A stretch of 64,000 nucleotides of DNA from Hydractinia symbiolongicarpus (GCF_029227915.1 NC_079885.1:24181001-24245000), one strand, 5' to 3'; counted from the stretch's first letter, positions 47,088 to 58,918 are shown. Numbers and translations: made by a program. Notes: generated by a model from the sequence alone, not told the origin.

Positions 47088-47846
47088 CCATTATTTCCGG
47101 GGGTTTTCGAATATACTATGAACGGGGGGGGGGGGGGGGGGGAGGGGGGCTGATTTCGCCCCCCCCTCAATAACTTTTCATAGGATTGTTCAAATTGCAT
47201 CAAACTTGACACACTTATAGTACGTCATAAAAGGAACAAAATGGCGGCAATAAATTTTTGATTGCGTCAGCACATTTTCTATGACGTCATCAGAAGTTTG
47301 AAAATTGTTAAAAATGCCACTATCTGCTTAAAATATAATTACTTTTGTTCTAGAGCGAATTTTTACATTCTGTTTGAAGTTTCTGAAAGCTAAAAAAAAA
47401 TTTTTTTGCACATATTTTCCGGTTCTTACATGGATCGAATAAAAAATTGCCAAAAATCCGTTTTTTTCCGATTTTCGGGTAAAATCCGACAAAATCGGGA
47501 AATCGGATTAGTCATGTGTCAAAATTATTCAAAATGGTTCTTCTTGATGAAACAAAGTTGTGTTGCAAGTTTCAAGTTCTAAGGATAATCCTAACAGGAG
47601 TTATTATATTTTCTCCATTATAAGGATTTCATAGAGATTTTAGGGGTAGTTTCGAGTAATGGCCAATATCAAAGCCTCTGAAAGGTATTGGACCTAAAAA
47701 TTTAGCATGCAGGTGTCTAATAGATAAATGTTGAAACTCAGTAAGTATCATAGCCATATTAGCCATATAAGAAAGCAATCAGGAGTTATTAAAAAAAAAA
47801 CCGTCAGGGGGGGCGGAATCCGCCCCCCCCGGACCGAATAGGGTTA
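47088..47846. mobile_element. TIR repeat with G/C-run hairpins at both ends
   Basis: The left end reads ACCCATTATTTCCGGGGG then a G run and CTGATTTCGCCCCCCC. The right end, inverted, reads ACCCTATTCGGTCCGGGGG then CGGATTCCGCCCCCCC. The right arm GGGGGCGGAATCCGCCCCC is a near-perfect palindrome. The G run at about 47125-47142 is long enough to cause sequencing error. There is no coding capacity. The superfamily is unknown and no clear target duplication is seen. Confidence 0.6.
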
Positions 47847-48138
47847 AGGTCCTCATGTACACAAGCACAAGATAATCACTTCGTAGAAGCAAGGTGCAAG
47901 TGAAATGAATTCAAATATGACATCACCAAACATTTAAACCTATGAAATGGGAAACAACACAACTATAAGACAATGTTTTATAACTTGATGAAATTATTCT
48001 TAGAAATATTCATGTTTAAGGTTTTCACGGTTACTTTAGTTTAATTTTAAGATTTTTTCCAGACAAACACCTTACGTATACTAACAATTAGGCAAACAGA
48101 AAAAAATCATCAAAATCATTCAAAATATACAAATTAAA

Positions 48139-48144
48139 TTTATT
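48139..48144 (-). terminator. Candidate poly(A) signal of the VHL-like gene
   Basis: AATAAA on the minus strand about 90 bp beyond the stop codon of the VHL-like gene. Confidence 0.45.
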
Positions 48145-48233
48145 AAGTTTTCCCAAGAATTTTAATAAAAGAACATAAATTAGAAAGCATCTATAAAAAA
48201 GTGATTGTTCATTAACATTCTTTGATTGATCAT

Positions 48234-51200
48234 CTAACCAGAACTGCTGCTCGAACTGTCATCCATTGCTAAAAGAGATAAATTAGAAATTGAAAAACAT
48301 AAAAAAAATAATATTTTCGGGCCTTACAAATTAGAAATTCTTGCAAACTTTGATTTTTATCTTTTTTATAATAATACGCTAACTGTGTGTGTGTGTCTGT
48401 CTGTCTGTAACAGGCAAAGTGAGTATGCTTATTTTCCTTTGATGTAACCGTAAAAGTTATGTCTCAAATGTTAGAATTTCTGACGTTACGACGCTACGTC
48501 AATAACACTACTTTAACGTCAATATCTTATTTTAAATTAATGAAGCCATTATAGTGCACTTAAAACTTTAAGGCCAAATAACTTGGAAATGAGGTGGTGA
48601 TGTCAATGATTTTTCAGCGTGCAGGTAACTAAGGATCACCTAGGACCAATTTGGGTAATTTTCCCAAACCTAGGTCCCTCAATCCGTTTAGGAATGGACG
48701 ACGTCATCAAAAAACCTTCAAACCATAAAATCTCTGCAACCGTTTGTCAAAAGTACATGAACCTATACATTTTCTTGATCAGTGTGTCAAGATCTATACG
48801 ATGAGGGCAACAGGTTTACAAATTTCAAAAAAAAAAATTTTTGGTTTTGACAGGCCATTGCTGAGGTCAGCAAAATTTTTAAAACTTTATAGCTTCTTAG
48901 GCGTTCGTTGAAAACATAATATCCTATACATTATTTTGATCAGTGTTTTAACCCCTACACATTACAGGCAATAAATATACAAAGTTCGAGAATTTTTTTA
49001 TCTGCAAGCACTGCTCACGTCAGCAAAACATCTAAAACAACTTTCTGTTTATTGACCTTTTGCCTGAGTGGATTTCTCCACAGGCCTTATCGACTAGTAT
49101 ATAATAATACGCCAGTTCCGTGTGTCTGTAACAGGCAAAGTTGATGTGTTCATTTTTGTCAAAAGTACATGATCCTATACATTTAGCGTTTGAAGACCTA
49201 TACGATGAAGGCAACAGGTATACAAATTTCTATAAAAAAATTGGGGGTTTTGACGAGCCATTGCTGACGTCAGCAATATTTTTGAACCCTTATATTTCAT
49301 TAAGCGCTCATTAAAAGTGCATCATCATATACATTTTCTTGATCAGCAGTTTAAGCTCTACACAATAAAGGCAACATGAAAACAAGTTGTTGTATTTTTT
49401 GTAGAATGGTTGCTGACGTTATCAAAATTCAAATGACGCTTCCTTTTCATTTTTAACCTGCCTCAGTTGATTATTCCACGGGCTTTATCGACTAGTAATT
49501 AAATAAAAAACTACTTTTCGCTAATGACTGTTCTGTTATTACTAGTACTGCCATAAAAAAAGATATTTTTGTTAGCATAATCTTGTTGATGTGTTTCGCA
49601 ATTTAAAAAAGTTGTAGTGCAATTACGGAGTCACACTAGAATTCCATAACCTATTTACATTGCAGTGCTTCTTAGAAATTAGAGTTACTAAAAAAAGCAT
49701 TGTTAAAAAACAAATTTCTTACGTTCTGTAATCAAAATTTTTCGAACTTGCTGGGGATTTGCTGTTCGCTGAACCAAATGAAACCAGCCATAATTTAAAT
49801 CAAGAATTTCATGTTCTCTGCCTTGCTCACATGCAATAAAATAATGACCCTCACACGAATCTGTTACCCAGGCTTTTTTAGGTGGAATGTCTTTTACTTT
49901 GTGTTCTTTACCCTGTGGATCGATCCATTTCAATGTGGCATACATGTGAGTTCGATTGGAGAACTTTACACGGGTAGGATGACCAGTAGCTGCTGAGCGA
50001 AGACTCGATGGTTCCTCTATAAAATGTTTTTTTTTTAAATACATAATGTCAAGGTAATTATGTGATAAAAAAATAAATCCTACAAAGAAATATGTAAAAC
50101 AATGTTTATTTAAAAACAAGAACAAAAACTTACTTGGGCCTAACATAATCTCTGCTGTCACCTCACCGTGTCCACCAGGATAAGGCTGTGGAAAAAATAC
50201 AATATTACCATTGATAACAGGGTCACGACCTGTCTTTCCCTCAGCAGTAAAAGGATGTGTTTCAAATGTCTTTATCACTTCAATACGACCTTCTTTTAAT
50301 TTTTCCATCTTCTTAAATTTTCCTTTCTCATTGATCCAGTACAAAGATATCTTCTGGTTTGTTTTGTTGACAAATTTTACGGTAACTGGAACTCTCTCAT
50401 GTTTTGATCTAATGTCTGAAAAGGAATTAAGGATAAAGTATATGCAAGAGAAAACAAACATGCATATTTAAAATATAAGATGACACATACGGTCTTCAGA
50501 ATCAGAATCTTCAGCATCCCATCCCTAAAAAGGATGAGGGTTAGAATGCATTTAACAAAACAGAGAGCCATCATTAGTAAGGTGTTTTTCCTGATGAAAA
50601 TAATAAAACTTATCCCTAAGTTTTAAATGTAATGATCAGCATTTTCATACTTTTTTTTATTTAATAATGATATTTTTTGCTGCATTGTTTTACTCTTTTA
50701 ATACATTATTAACCAGTAAGCTTTTATTTATTTAATAATTTACTCCTGAAAATTGTGTTTATAATATTTTTCAGTTTTTTTATTTAAAGGAGAATTGAGG
50801 TCAAAATTAATTTTTCGATTTTTGTTATATAATTTCTATCATAAAAATAAAAATGTTTCTAAAAAATACAAATTCATCGATTTTAATAGCATGGGGTTAC
50901 AAAGTTTGCACAAAGAATAAAATTATTGCCATGATTGTTGCATTGAAAGTATATAGGGAAATGCAGTGCTTCTTGGGTATGTAATAAAGTCTGGAGTAGT
51001 GCCAAATAATCTTTCTCCTATTTTTTCACTAAACACAAAATTAATTTAACATGACCGAAAGCAACCCATTCTTAAAATAATTAGGTGACTCAAAAGAAAT
51101 ACCATTTAGTAAACTTACTGATGTTTGGGCTGGCTGCATCCCAGGAGCTGGATAATGTCCAGGTGGGACAGCGGCAGGATACTGTCCAGGAGCACCTGGT

Positions 51201-52750
51201 GGAGGATACTGACCTGGAACTCCTTGGGGTGGATATTGTCCAGGAGGTGGATATTGTCCAGGAGCACCTGGTGGTGGATACTGACCTGGAGCTCCTGGGA
51301 GTGGATACTGGCCAGGAGCTCCTGGGGGTGGATACTGGCCAGGAGCTCCTGGGGGTGGATACTGGCCAGGAGCTCCTGGGGGTGGATACTGTCCAGGAGC
51401 ACCAGGAGGTGGATACTGTCCTGGAGCTCCTGGTGGAGGATACTGACCAGGAGCTCCTGGGGGTGGATACTGGCCGGAAGCTCCTGGGGGTGGATACTGT
51501 CCAGGTGCACCAGGTGGTGGATATTGCTAGAAAAGAAAAAGACTGTATCATAAGAATTGTGCTTAAGAGGTAGCTTTCTTAGCCCAACTGAAATTAAGAA
51601 TGTCAAACAAAACAATTCTCCAAGAATAATATTTCATAAAACTAAAAAAAACTAAAAAACTAAAAAAAAAATAATAAAAAAATAATAATAAAAAAAAATT
51701 CAACATTACCATAATAAGCAAAAAACTTAAATCTCAAATATGTTGTGCATGCAATTAAATATAATACAAAACAAAATAATTCCAAGAAAATAGCAACAGT
51801 GGTAATATAAACCTACAAAATTTGATTGTGAACTGCCTGTTTTTATTAGTGTTAAGCTGTGGATTACTTTCCCTGATAAACAAGACAAACATTAGCAACT
51901 TCCTACGAAACTACCAATGGGAAATCCTCAAAAAATACACTTAGGCATTGTAAAGTTGTGTTGTATGTCTCAATTTGTTTACAGACTGTTTGGTACTTTA
52001 TTAAAAACAAACAAATAAAAAAAACTATTTATCCTGTAGGGAAATAAAAATTTATTTGTATGCCTATATATTATGGTTTACGATCTATTTTTTCATGTAT
52101 TCGGATTCAACGTTTGACACAAGTGAGAAGCCAAAGTGATTGATTTGAATTTCGATGACATCAGCAATAACCCACACAAATTTTTTTTATGGAAATTTGT
52201 TTACCTTGAGCTTGAAACACTGATCAAGAAAATATATAGGATCATGCACTTTTGATAACTGGTTGAGTTTTGTGATGATGTCACCAAGTTAAAAAAAAAT
52301 TGCTAACTTTTTACATGTGCCTTTTACAAGAGCTTTGCAAATTAAAAGTTAAAAAAACATAATTTTTTATTTATTTTTTTTTTACTTTTAATTGCTGACT
52401 GAACATGAAAATCAGTTAATAAGAGTTTTTGTAAAACATACAGTATATAAAATTTTAAAAAAAGATTAAAGGATTTAAAAAAATGTGAAAAAACCTACAG
52501 CAGTCTTCAATTTTGTTTTGTAAAAATTGAATACTCTAACAAGTTTGGTAAGGCTTTCACTAAAATTTTACCCATAACAACCTCTTAATGACATTAGTAT
52601 TATCATGCAGATATATATTTTTTAGTTTTTCTAATCCTTATACATGCAACAAAACTGTAAAACAATAAAAATTGTCTATTTTAACAGTTAAAACAGGTTT
52701 AGAAGTACTTACTCCTCTTGGTTGAGTGGGATAACTCATTATTGTTTTAC
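48234..52750 (-). CDS. Pro-rich protein with two tandem VHL-beta-like domains
   Basis: Exons on the minus strand: 52750-52713 (ATG at 52739-52737), 51526-51119, 50524-50491, 50415-50134, 50016-49723, 48268-48234. All junctions are GT-AG and the coding total is 1,080 bp, giving 359 aa. Residues 10-145 are about 14 copies of a nine-residue Gln-Tyr-Pro-Pro-Pro-Gly-Ala-Pro-Gly unit. An acidic linker follows (DAEDSDSED). Two beta-sandwich repeats follow at about 158-250 and 252-345. The second, EPSSLRS through TRVKFSNRT, WIDPQG and DSCEGHYF, resembles the pVHL beta domain (SREPSQVIFCNRS, HSYRGHLW). Ser304 and His308 align with pVHL Ser111 and His115, which contact hydroxyproline. The first repeat keeps WINEKG and THPF. 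A Ser-rich tail ends the protein. No Elongin-C-binding alpha domain follows, so ubiquitin-ligase function is not predicted; a binding or scaffold role is inference. Confidence 0.85.
48360..49097 (+). mobile_element. Helitron-like element, copy 3 (first of tandem pair)
   Basis: It starts TC after an A at 48359, then TATAATAATACGC and a TGTCTG repeat with AACAGGCAAAG. It ends with GTGGATTTCTCCAC, a hairpin remnant, then TTATCGACTAG before a T. It lies in the last intron of the VHL-like gene. Confidence 0.65.
49098..49495 (+). mobile_element. Helitron-like element, copy 4 (second of tandem pair)
   Basis: It begins directly after the CTAG of copy 3 with TATATAATAATACGCC and GTGTGTCTGTAACAGGCAAAG, matching the copy 3 start. 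It ends TTCCACGGGCTTTATCGACTAG before a T at 49496. The TC start is lost at the junction. Confidence 0.65.
51119..51526 (-). repeat. 27-bp coding repeat (nine-residue Pro-rich unit)
   Basis: The second exon of the VHL-like gene is almost wholly a 27-bp tandem repeat, in frame and kept as a single open exon of 136 codons. Units differ mostly at third positions (GGAGCTCCTGG/GGTGCACCTGG), and one unit is shortened (YPPPG then YPPQG). This fits expansion under selection to keep the frame. Confidence 0.9.
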
Positions 52751-52789
52751 CTAAAAAAGAAAAAAACTGTTAACAACCAGCAATAGATA

Positions 52790-54465
52790 CAGTGCAGTCC
52801 AGATGTAAGCTTACGCGTACGCTCAACTTGCAAAAATAATTGCTTTCATTCAAAAAAAAAATAATAGGATAGCGAGTTCCTTTCAAATTGCGCGAAAATA
52901 ATTACTTCGGGTTAAAAACAAAAGCATAGTAAGAAACATTGTTTATAAACAATACTTTGCGCGAGAAAAAATTGTACATGAAGGCCATTGAATTTTTATT
53001 TTTTTTAACAACGAAACTAATTATAGTAAGGCGATTTTAACCTTGATATATTTAAAAAGCACAAGTTCTTTTAAAAAACAACAAATCCAATAATCTAATT
53101 ATTTAAAAAAAACTAAAGCTACTTTTAGTAAACTTTTAGTAATATTTCTTTATCGTAGAAACATATTTTTTAACATGCAAAACTTTTAAAAGTTCTTTTT
53201 ATAAAAAGCAACGTTTAGCAATGCCAACAGAAAAACCCTACGTTCAGGACTTTTTCCTTCGCGATAAGATCTCGAAAACAAATTAAAATTTAATACCAAA
53301 GAAAGAAAAAATCTAAAAATATAACTTTTTATAGTATCACGTTTTATAGTATCACGCTACATTTTATTGTTAAAAACATTGTCTTTGTTTTTTCTAGCGC
53401 GCAACAGCTCTATCTCTTAAAAGATTTAAACAATGCATCTCACTGTCTATTTAGTTTTCGCGCAAATCTTTTATTTTATAAAATTATCAAACAATGGCTC
53501 GTCGTGTTACATTGATAGAGTTGATAACATTTTAAATACTTAAAACACTATCTAACGAAGCTTTCCTATCGCTGTTCTTCATTCTTTAACTTACTAAAAA
53601 ATCATTTCCATTGCCGCTCTTCGTTATTAAACTTTTATAATGTGATCTAACGAAGCTTTTCTATCAACGTTATTCGTTCTTAAACTTTTAAAATGTGATC
53701 TAAAAAACATTTCTTTTGATGCTTTTCGTCTTTAAACTTTTAAAATGAGATCTAAAAAAACATTTCTCTCACCGTTTTTCGTTTTTAAACTTTTAAAATG
53801 CAATCTAAAAAAGCTCTTCTATAGCGTTTTTTCGTTTTTAAACTTTTAAAATGCGATCTAAAAAAACATTTATATCGCCGTTTTTCGTTATTAAACTTAT
53901 AAAAAGTGATATAACGAAGCTTTTCTATCGCCGTTCTTCGTTCTTAAACTTTTAAAATGCGATCTAAAAAACATTTCAATCGCCGCTTTTCGTTCTTAAA
54001 ATTTTACAATGCGATCTAAAACAACATTTCTATCGCTGTTTTTCGTTCTTAAACTTCTAAAACGAGATCAAAAATTAAAGTTTCAATCTTTGTTAAAATA
54101 TAATAATTTCTATCGCTTAAAAGCTATATTTAACCCGCGCAACCAACAATGCCTTCTCCTTAGTTTATTTAGTTTCCACGCAAAACTTTTATTTAATAAA
54201 ACTATTAAACAATGGCTGTTCGTGTCACATTGATAGAGTTGATAACATTTGAACTATTGGGAATAGTTATGTTAACACTATTTAACAATAGTTACGCGCA
54301 GTTATAATAAGCTATATTTTCTTCAATAATCTTTTGTTTATTACGCGCAAGTTAATGGCTTACAAGACTCGCAAGATAATTGATAAGAACAAAAGACAAA
54401 CAACTACTGCCTCCGAGAAGTGTGAAACTGGAGCGTACATGTACGCTTACATCTGGACTGTACTG
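52790..54465. mobile_element. Tc1/mariner-like non-autonomous TIR element, 1.68 kb
   Basis: Left end CAGTGCAGTCCAGATGTAAG and inverted right end CAGTACAGTCCAGATGTAAG; the match extends about 35 bp with few differences. Each end is bordered by TA (52788-52789 and 54466-54467), the Tc1/mariner target. There is no transposase frame. The interior holds a minisatellite of about 53 bp per unit, bracketed by a roughly 115-bp direct duplication (about 53420-53535 and 54130-54250, sharing CATTGATAGAGTTGATAACA). It lies about 40 bp upstream of the visible first exon of the VHL-like gene. Confidence 0.85.
53545..54075. repeat. About 53-bp minisatellite, about ten copies
   Basis: Units carry TTCGTTCTTAAACTTTTAAA then ATGCGATCTAA with ACATTTCTATCGCCG, repeated every 52-54 bp with substitutions. 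It is wholly inside the TIR element. Confidence 0.85.
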
Positions 54466-56331
54466 TAGATACACGGTTGCCTATTTAATGTTCATTATAT
54501 AGTGGGAATATGAACTCTGTACATTCTTTTATATTTGTGAGCTTTGGTTCTCGAGATATTAGGTCAAAGTAGTACCGCTTTACAGGACTTTCTGTTTGGT
54601 AACTAACTAACTTGTGTTACAAATGAACCAAGTGAAAGAATGCTATAGTAAAAACTATATCCTGTGATTGTCTGAAAGTGATTTTATTCATCATGTTTTG
54701 AAATAAATATCTTTCGCAGAATAAAATAATGTTTTCATAAATATAGTTTTGGACATAAGTTTTTATCACTTAAAAAATATAAGTATATATTAAGTGTATT
54801 TGAATGTATTATAACTTTTTTCTTAACATAGATTTCCTTTAAGCAAGCTAGGGGAATAATCACAATCTCTCCGCGATTGATGATCATGTATGAGGGACAA
54901 TATTTCCCCTTAACAGAACACCTATTCAAGCAAATATAGGGGTTTGGAATTTTTGCTGACAATAGCAAAACCCGTAAAGACTTGTTTCAAAAAAACATTT
55001 GAAACATATAACCTGTTTCAAATTTTTTTTGAAACACGGATTAAGAAAATGTGTAGGATCATGTATATTTGATGAACTTTAGGCCACCATGAAAAATATG
55101 TCATGTTGTATCCTGAATTTCTCTCAAAGCGATGCAATTGGCTGGATGGATTCCATCCCCCCCATGATTTTTAGATTGGCAAAAGTAACTTAGCACCATG
55201 TAATTCCTTTTTCCAGGTTAATTTTGACTTGCTAAAGAGAGGTTCAGAAGATAAGGGAGGATCTCAAACAACATTGTCTATTTAAATAGTGGCCTTTAAG
55301 TGAATCAGCAAATAATAATAGTATAAACTTGTGAAAAAGGCAGATTTAATATGACATACTCAAAGTTGCCTAAAAGAATAGAATAGAATATATTTATTTA
55401 TTTCACACAATCGATACCTAGCTAGTTATTTAATACAATAAAAATGATTGTGGATAAGAAGAATATTTTGAGAGGTATTGTAAGAAAGACAGTGAAAAAT
55501 ATCTAAAGCTATTGTAACTGTAGGACAACATAACAATAAGCCAATACATAAAAAAAGAAGAAAGTAGTCGTATCAAATTAGATATTAGCTATTATATATA
55601 GCTACCTAGCTATACTTTCATTTGAGATTGAGAATCAACTCCCGAAACATATAGCTAGCTAGCTGGCTAGCTATATAATATAGCAACAATATCAATGACA
55701 GCAAAAAATGCTCCGGAAGTTCAGGTGAGAAGCATTGTCTATAAGCCATGGCTAGCTAAGTGGTATTAGTCTTCTTTTTAAATTCAACTAAAAGTCCAAT
55801 TTAAATTAAAAAAAATATTGTTGCTAGCTATGTGTACTTTTTGTTTCACTCCTACTTTCATTCTGCAACCATACTTTGCTGACGTAATCAAATTCTGAGC
55901 AAAAGCGATATTAAAAAGATTTCAAAAGGGCGGACTGTAATGTTGTTTGAAAAGGCTCCACAAAAAACAAGAAGCCAAGCTCTTTTCCTTTCCTTCCCTT
56001 CTTTACAGAAACCCAGCTACAAAGCTAGCCTAGGCTATTCAGCATTAGATTTCAACAGGGATGTAAATGAGCGATTTCTTTGCTACATAAGTTAGGGGGG
56101 AAGAGCATTGGACCATCGTATGATGGGATAAAATGGTTATACATAAATTTCATATAAAAAACCAGATCAAAAGGCACTGAAATTAATATTTTGAATGTTT
56201 ATATAGCTAGCTAACTCTCTTTAAAACAAATTAAATATTTTTTTTGTCACGTGAATTTCTTTGATTGTGTTCTGTTATATTTCCTATAGCTACCTACCCT
56301 GTAAATGCAAGTGCATGTCTATTCTTCTCAA

Positions 56332-56410
56332 CATCATCATCATACCGGCTTAACGTCCGTTTTCCATGCTAGCATGGGTTGGACGGGGTATATTAATGAC
56401 CCTCTTCCAA
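56332..56410 (+). repeat. Conserved palindrome-bearing interspersed repeat
   Basis: The sequence CATCATCATCAT, then CCGGCTTAACGTCCGTTTTC and CATGCTAGCATGGGTTGGACG, includes the palindrome CATGCTAGCATG. I recall near-identical blocks being very abundant in cephalopod and some other invertebrate genomes as part of SINE or LINE tails; that recollection needs a search. Only this block is recognisable here. Confidence 0.55.
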
Positions 56411-56710
56411 TCAAACTAAAAATCACTTTACATATAAATTCTGGCTAGCTTGCCTGTTAAATTGTAATAAGGTAGTATATAATTGATATAGTAATTGACG
56501 TGGTTTCACTGCAACATTCTAGGTCCGTTCGTGTTAGGGTGATACAAAACTTAAAATCGATTTACCAGTCTGACATCAAATTATCAGACGGTATCACTTT
56601 TAGTTAAGGGAAGAGATGAAAGTTTTCACAGAAGAGGTGTAACTTAAACCCTAACCCAATCCTTATAAAATGTTAACAGGTACCATAATTGCTTAAATAA
56701 AGACTCCCAA

Positions 56711-57031
56711 CTAAATGGTTATTTTTAATGAACAAAGGAAGATTAGGAAGATGCTGGGCACTAAGTACATTTTAGTAGCTCCTAAAAATAATACCTGCTC
56801 TACTATATTATCAGAAGAAAATAATTTTAATGTGCTCAATGTGACCACTGATATTGTCTTTATTCGGCCAACATCAGTGGTCGTTTTAGAACTGGGGTAG
56901 GCAGTCTTCTTTAACTTGTGTAGAGCCCCTTTACAGTCTGGAAATGTGGTTGAAGAAACTTTAAAAAGGTTAATTAAAGTGGCAGACACTGCTTTCTCTG
57001 GTAGACTGTTCATTAATAACCCCAAAAACAA
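56711..57031 (-). pseudogene. Possible LINE C-terminal relic
   Basis: The minus frame begins LLMNSLPEKAVSATLINLFK, like the WNSLPEDVVSAPSLNSFK motif common near the end of non-LTR ORF2 proteins. The remainder is not recognisable. The assignment rests on this one motif. Confidence 0.4.
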
Positions 57032-57839
57032 ATGAATTTTTTTTACCAGCCTACTATAAGGTTTCCATATCTTTTTTTTGAGTGTGCTCTTGTCAGTAAA
57101 TTCACACTGAGTTTAAAAAAGTCATTAGGGTTAAAATTTTCATACCAATGCATTATTTTAAGCACTTATGAGGTCAGTTTCTAAACTCCTCATTTCCAAA
57201 GACATCAAATAACATTGTTTAAGTCTTTCTTCGTTTGGTACAGTATGATGTTAGGTGTTCTGATTATAGTACTGTAGATGACCAATACCTGACTTGTACC
57301 TGTGATCATCCTATTACAACATCCAATACTGAAGAAAAATGTTTGTGAAAGTGTGAGAGTTGTGATTGTGTGCAATTATGAACTAGGATGTGAGGAATAG
57401 ATTTCGTAAAGTTTAAAATTGTAAAGAAAGGTTATATACGTACGTACATGGCCCCATCTGCACTTATATTGAGCCTTTTATCCCACAAGTATGATTTTTT
57501 TGTTGAGTAGTGATCTTTAATTATTATAATTCTTTAATTATAATAATGTAACTTTAAAGGTGATATTTCTTTTCCAAAACTGATGTGACCCACTACCAGC
57601 TTTTACTGTTTTGTAATTGTATAATGGCTATACAGAATACAATATGGGAAGATGATATGTATGTTTTCTGAAGGTACCAGTAAAAAGAAACAAGTCATTC
57701 AATTTGCTGCCATCTTAGACGTATTATCAACATACATAATTTATAATAATTTAACCTAACACATTTCATATTTGTCTGCTAACTGTAACATCAAAAACAT
57801 GTTGTAGTCAAGTTCTGTCCATAATGGCGACATAGATTA

Positions 57840-58195
57840 GCGCCGTAGATTAGTGGTTATAGCGCTCGTACTCTGTGCGGGAGACCGGGGTTCGATTCCT
57901 CTTGACGGCGATTCAACATGGGCGAGTGAATGTTACCATAGCCCCGGGTTAACCCAAGCCATATGAGGGAAATTGGGAAGATGGCACATTGTGTGGGCCG
58001 TTGGATGTTGCCGGGAGTTGTCTAGTAGAGCGCAGGCTCTAATTGGGTCTGCGTAGCTCAAAATGAGCATTAAATACTCTAGGACTCTCCATCTACGCCA
58101 TGGCCCCTCCTGGAAATAATAGACAGGGTATATCCCTCGATATTTGTGAGGCTAGCCATGTAAAATATGCACATCTATCTCTCTATCTATGTCTT
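57840..58195 (+). mobile_element. tRNA-derived SINE
   Basis: The head at 57840-57910 is a decayed tRNA: acceptor arms CGCCGT and ACGGCG, an A-box-like TAGATTAGTGG, an anticodon-loop TACTCTG (CTC, Glu-type, but base 33 is A) and a perfect B box GGTTCGATTCC. A body of about 250 bp follows and ends in a TCTATC-type tail. The anticodon stem pairs poorly and the extra body is typical of a SINE. It lies upstream of ELMO in the same orientation. Confidence 0.78.
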
Positions 58196-58918
58196 AAAAG
58201 GCCAATAATTATACAGATGTTGTCAGGTTTGACTGTAAAGACAAGGGTTGATCTTCAGGCATTTATTAAATTATATTTTTTTAACAAATTTTCAAACCCG
58301 TACAAGATTAAATATTCCCATTTTTTTAAAAAACTTAATACACACAATTCATATACTTGTTCAGAAAATCATCATAAAGTAAACATATCAAAGATTGAAC
58401 ATTGGTCAAATCATAAATACCACTGAACATAGTTTATTGTATTGCCTTATTTTTAATAATTGTTGCAGCCACAACTTGTAATTAGGCTTTAAAGATAAAT
58501 GACACTAGTTTACGACATTACGACATATCTCAGGATCGGATCATTAGTTTTTTCTAATTTTTTGCACAATGACAGGAAAAATAGACCCTTAAATGTGACA
58601 AAGTCAGTTTTTTGAGAATTGTTTGCTGGCCCAGATTCATGTGTAAAATAAGTTAAAATGGTTCAAAAATTTGATTTTCAAACTTTTCTGAGGTAGCTTC
58701 ATTGAAGTTTTGCTTGTTAAACTTCAAGAGTAAGAGAAAAAATGTCTTAAGACTTTATGGTTCTCGTATAAAGAACTTATAGTCGTGGTAATTAAAGTCA
58801 ACCAAGTTTGAGATATATTTATGCTGTTATAAAGTGTGTAGTACTTCTCATGTTTAATTTATTAGAGTATGGTTTAAATTATAATTTCAAAGTTGTTATT
58901 GTAGTGCAAATAAAAGAA

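Larger units (their letters stand above)
46503..48233. other. Intergenic between VHL-like gene and PIG-U
   Basis: This separates the 3' end of the VHL-like gene from the start of PIG-U (both on the minus strand). Apart from the G-rich inverted-repeat element at 47088-47846 and the poly(A) signal at 48139, I see only AT-rich sequence. Confidence 0.5.
54468..57835. other. Intergenic, AT-rich, with repeat relics
   Basis: This separates the VHL-like gene region from ELMO. It holds a possible LINE 3' tail at 55370-55440 (GAATA-rich, minus orientation), a CTAGCTAGC-rich palindromic patch at about 55650-55680, the conserved repeat at 56332, and a decayed LINE C-terminal frame at 56711-57031. No gene is supported. 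Confidence 0.4.

Noticed and set aside
51090-51615. Other long frames over the Pro-rich exon, both strands
   Set aside because: They are shadows of a 27-bp repeat that is open in several frames; only the minus frame with QYPPPGAPG joins by splicing to an ATG and to the VHL-like exons.
57840-57910. Functional tRNA gene
   Set aside because: The B box is perfect but the anticodon stem pairs poorly, base 33 is not T, and a SINE body with a simple-repeat tail follows.
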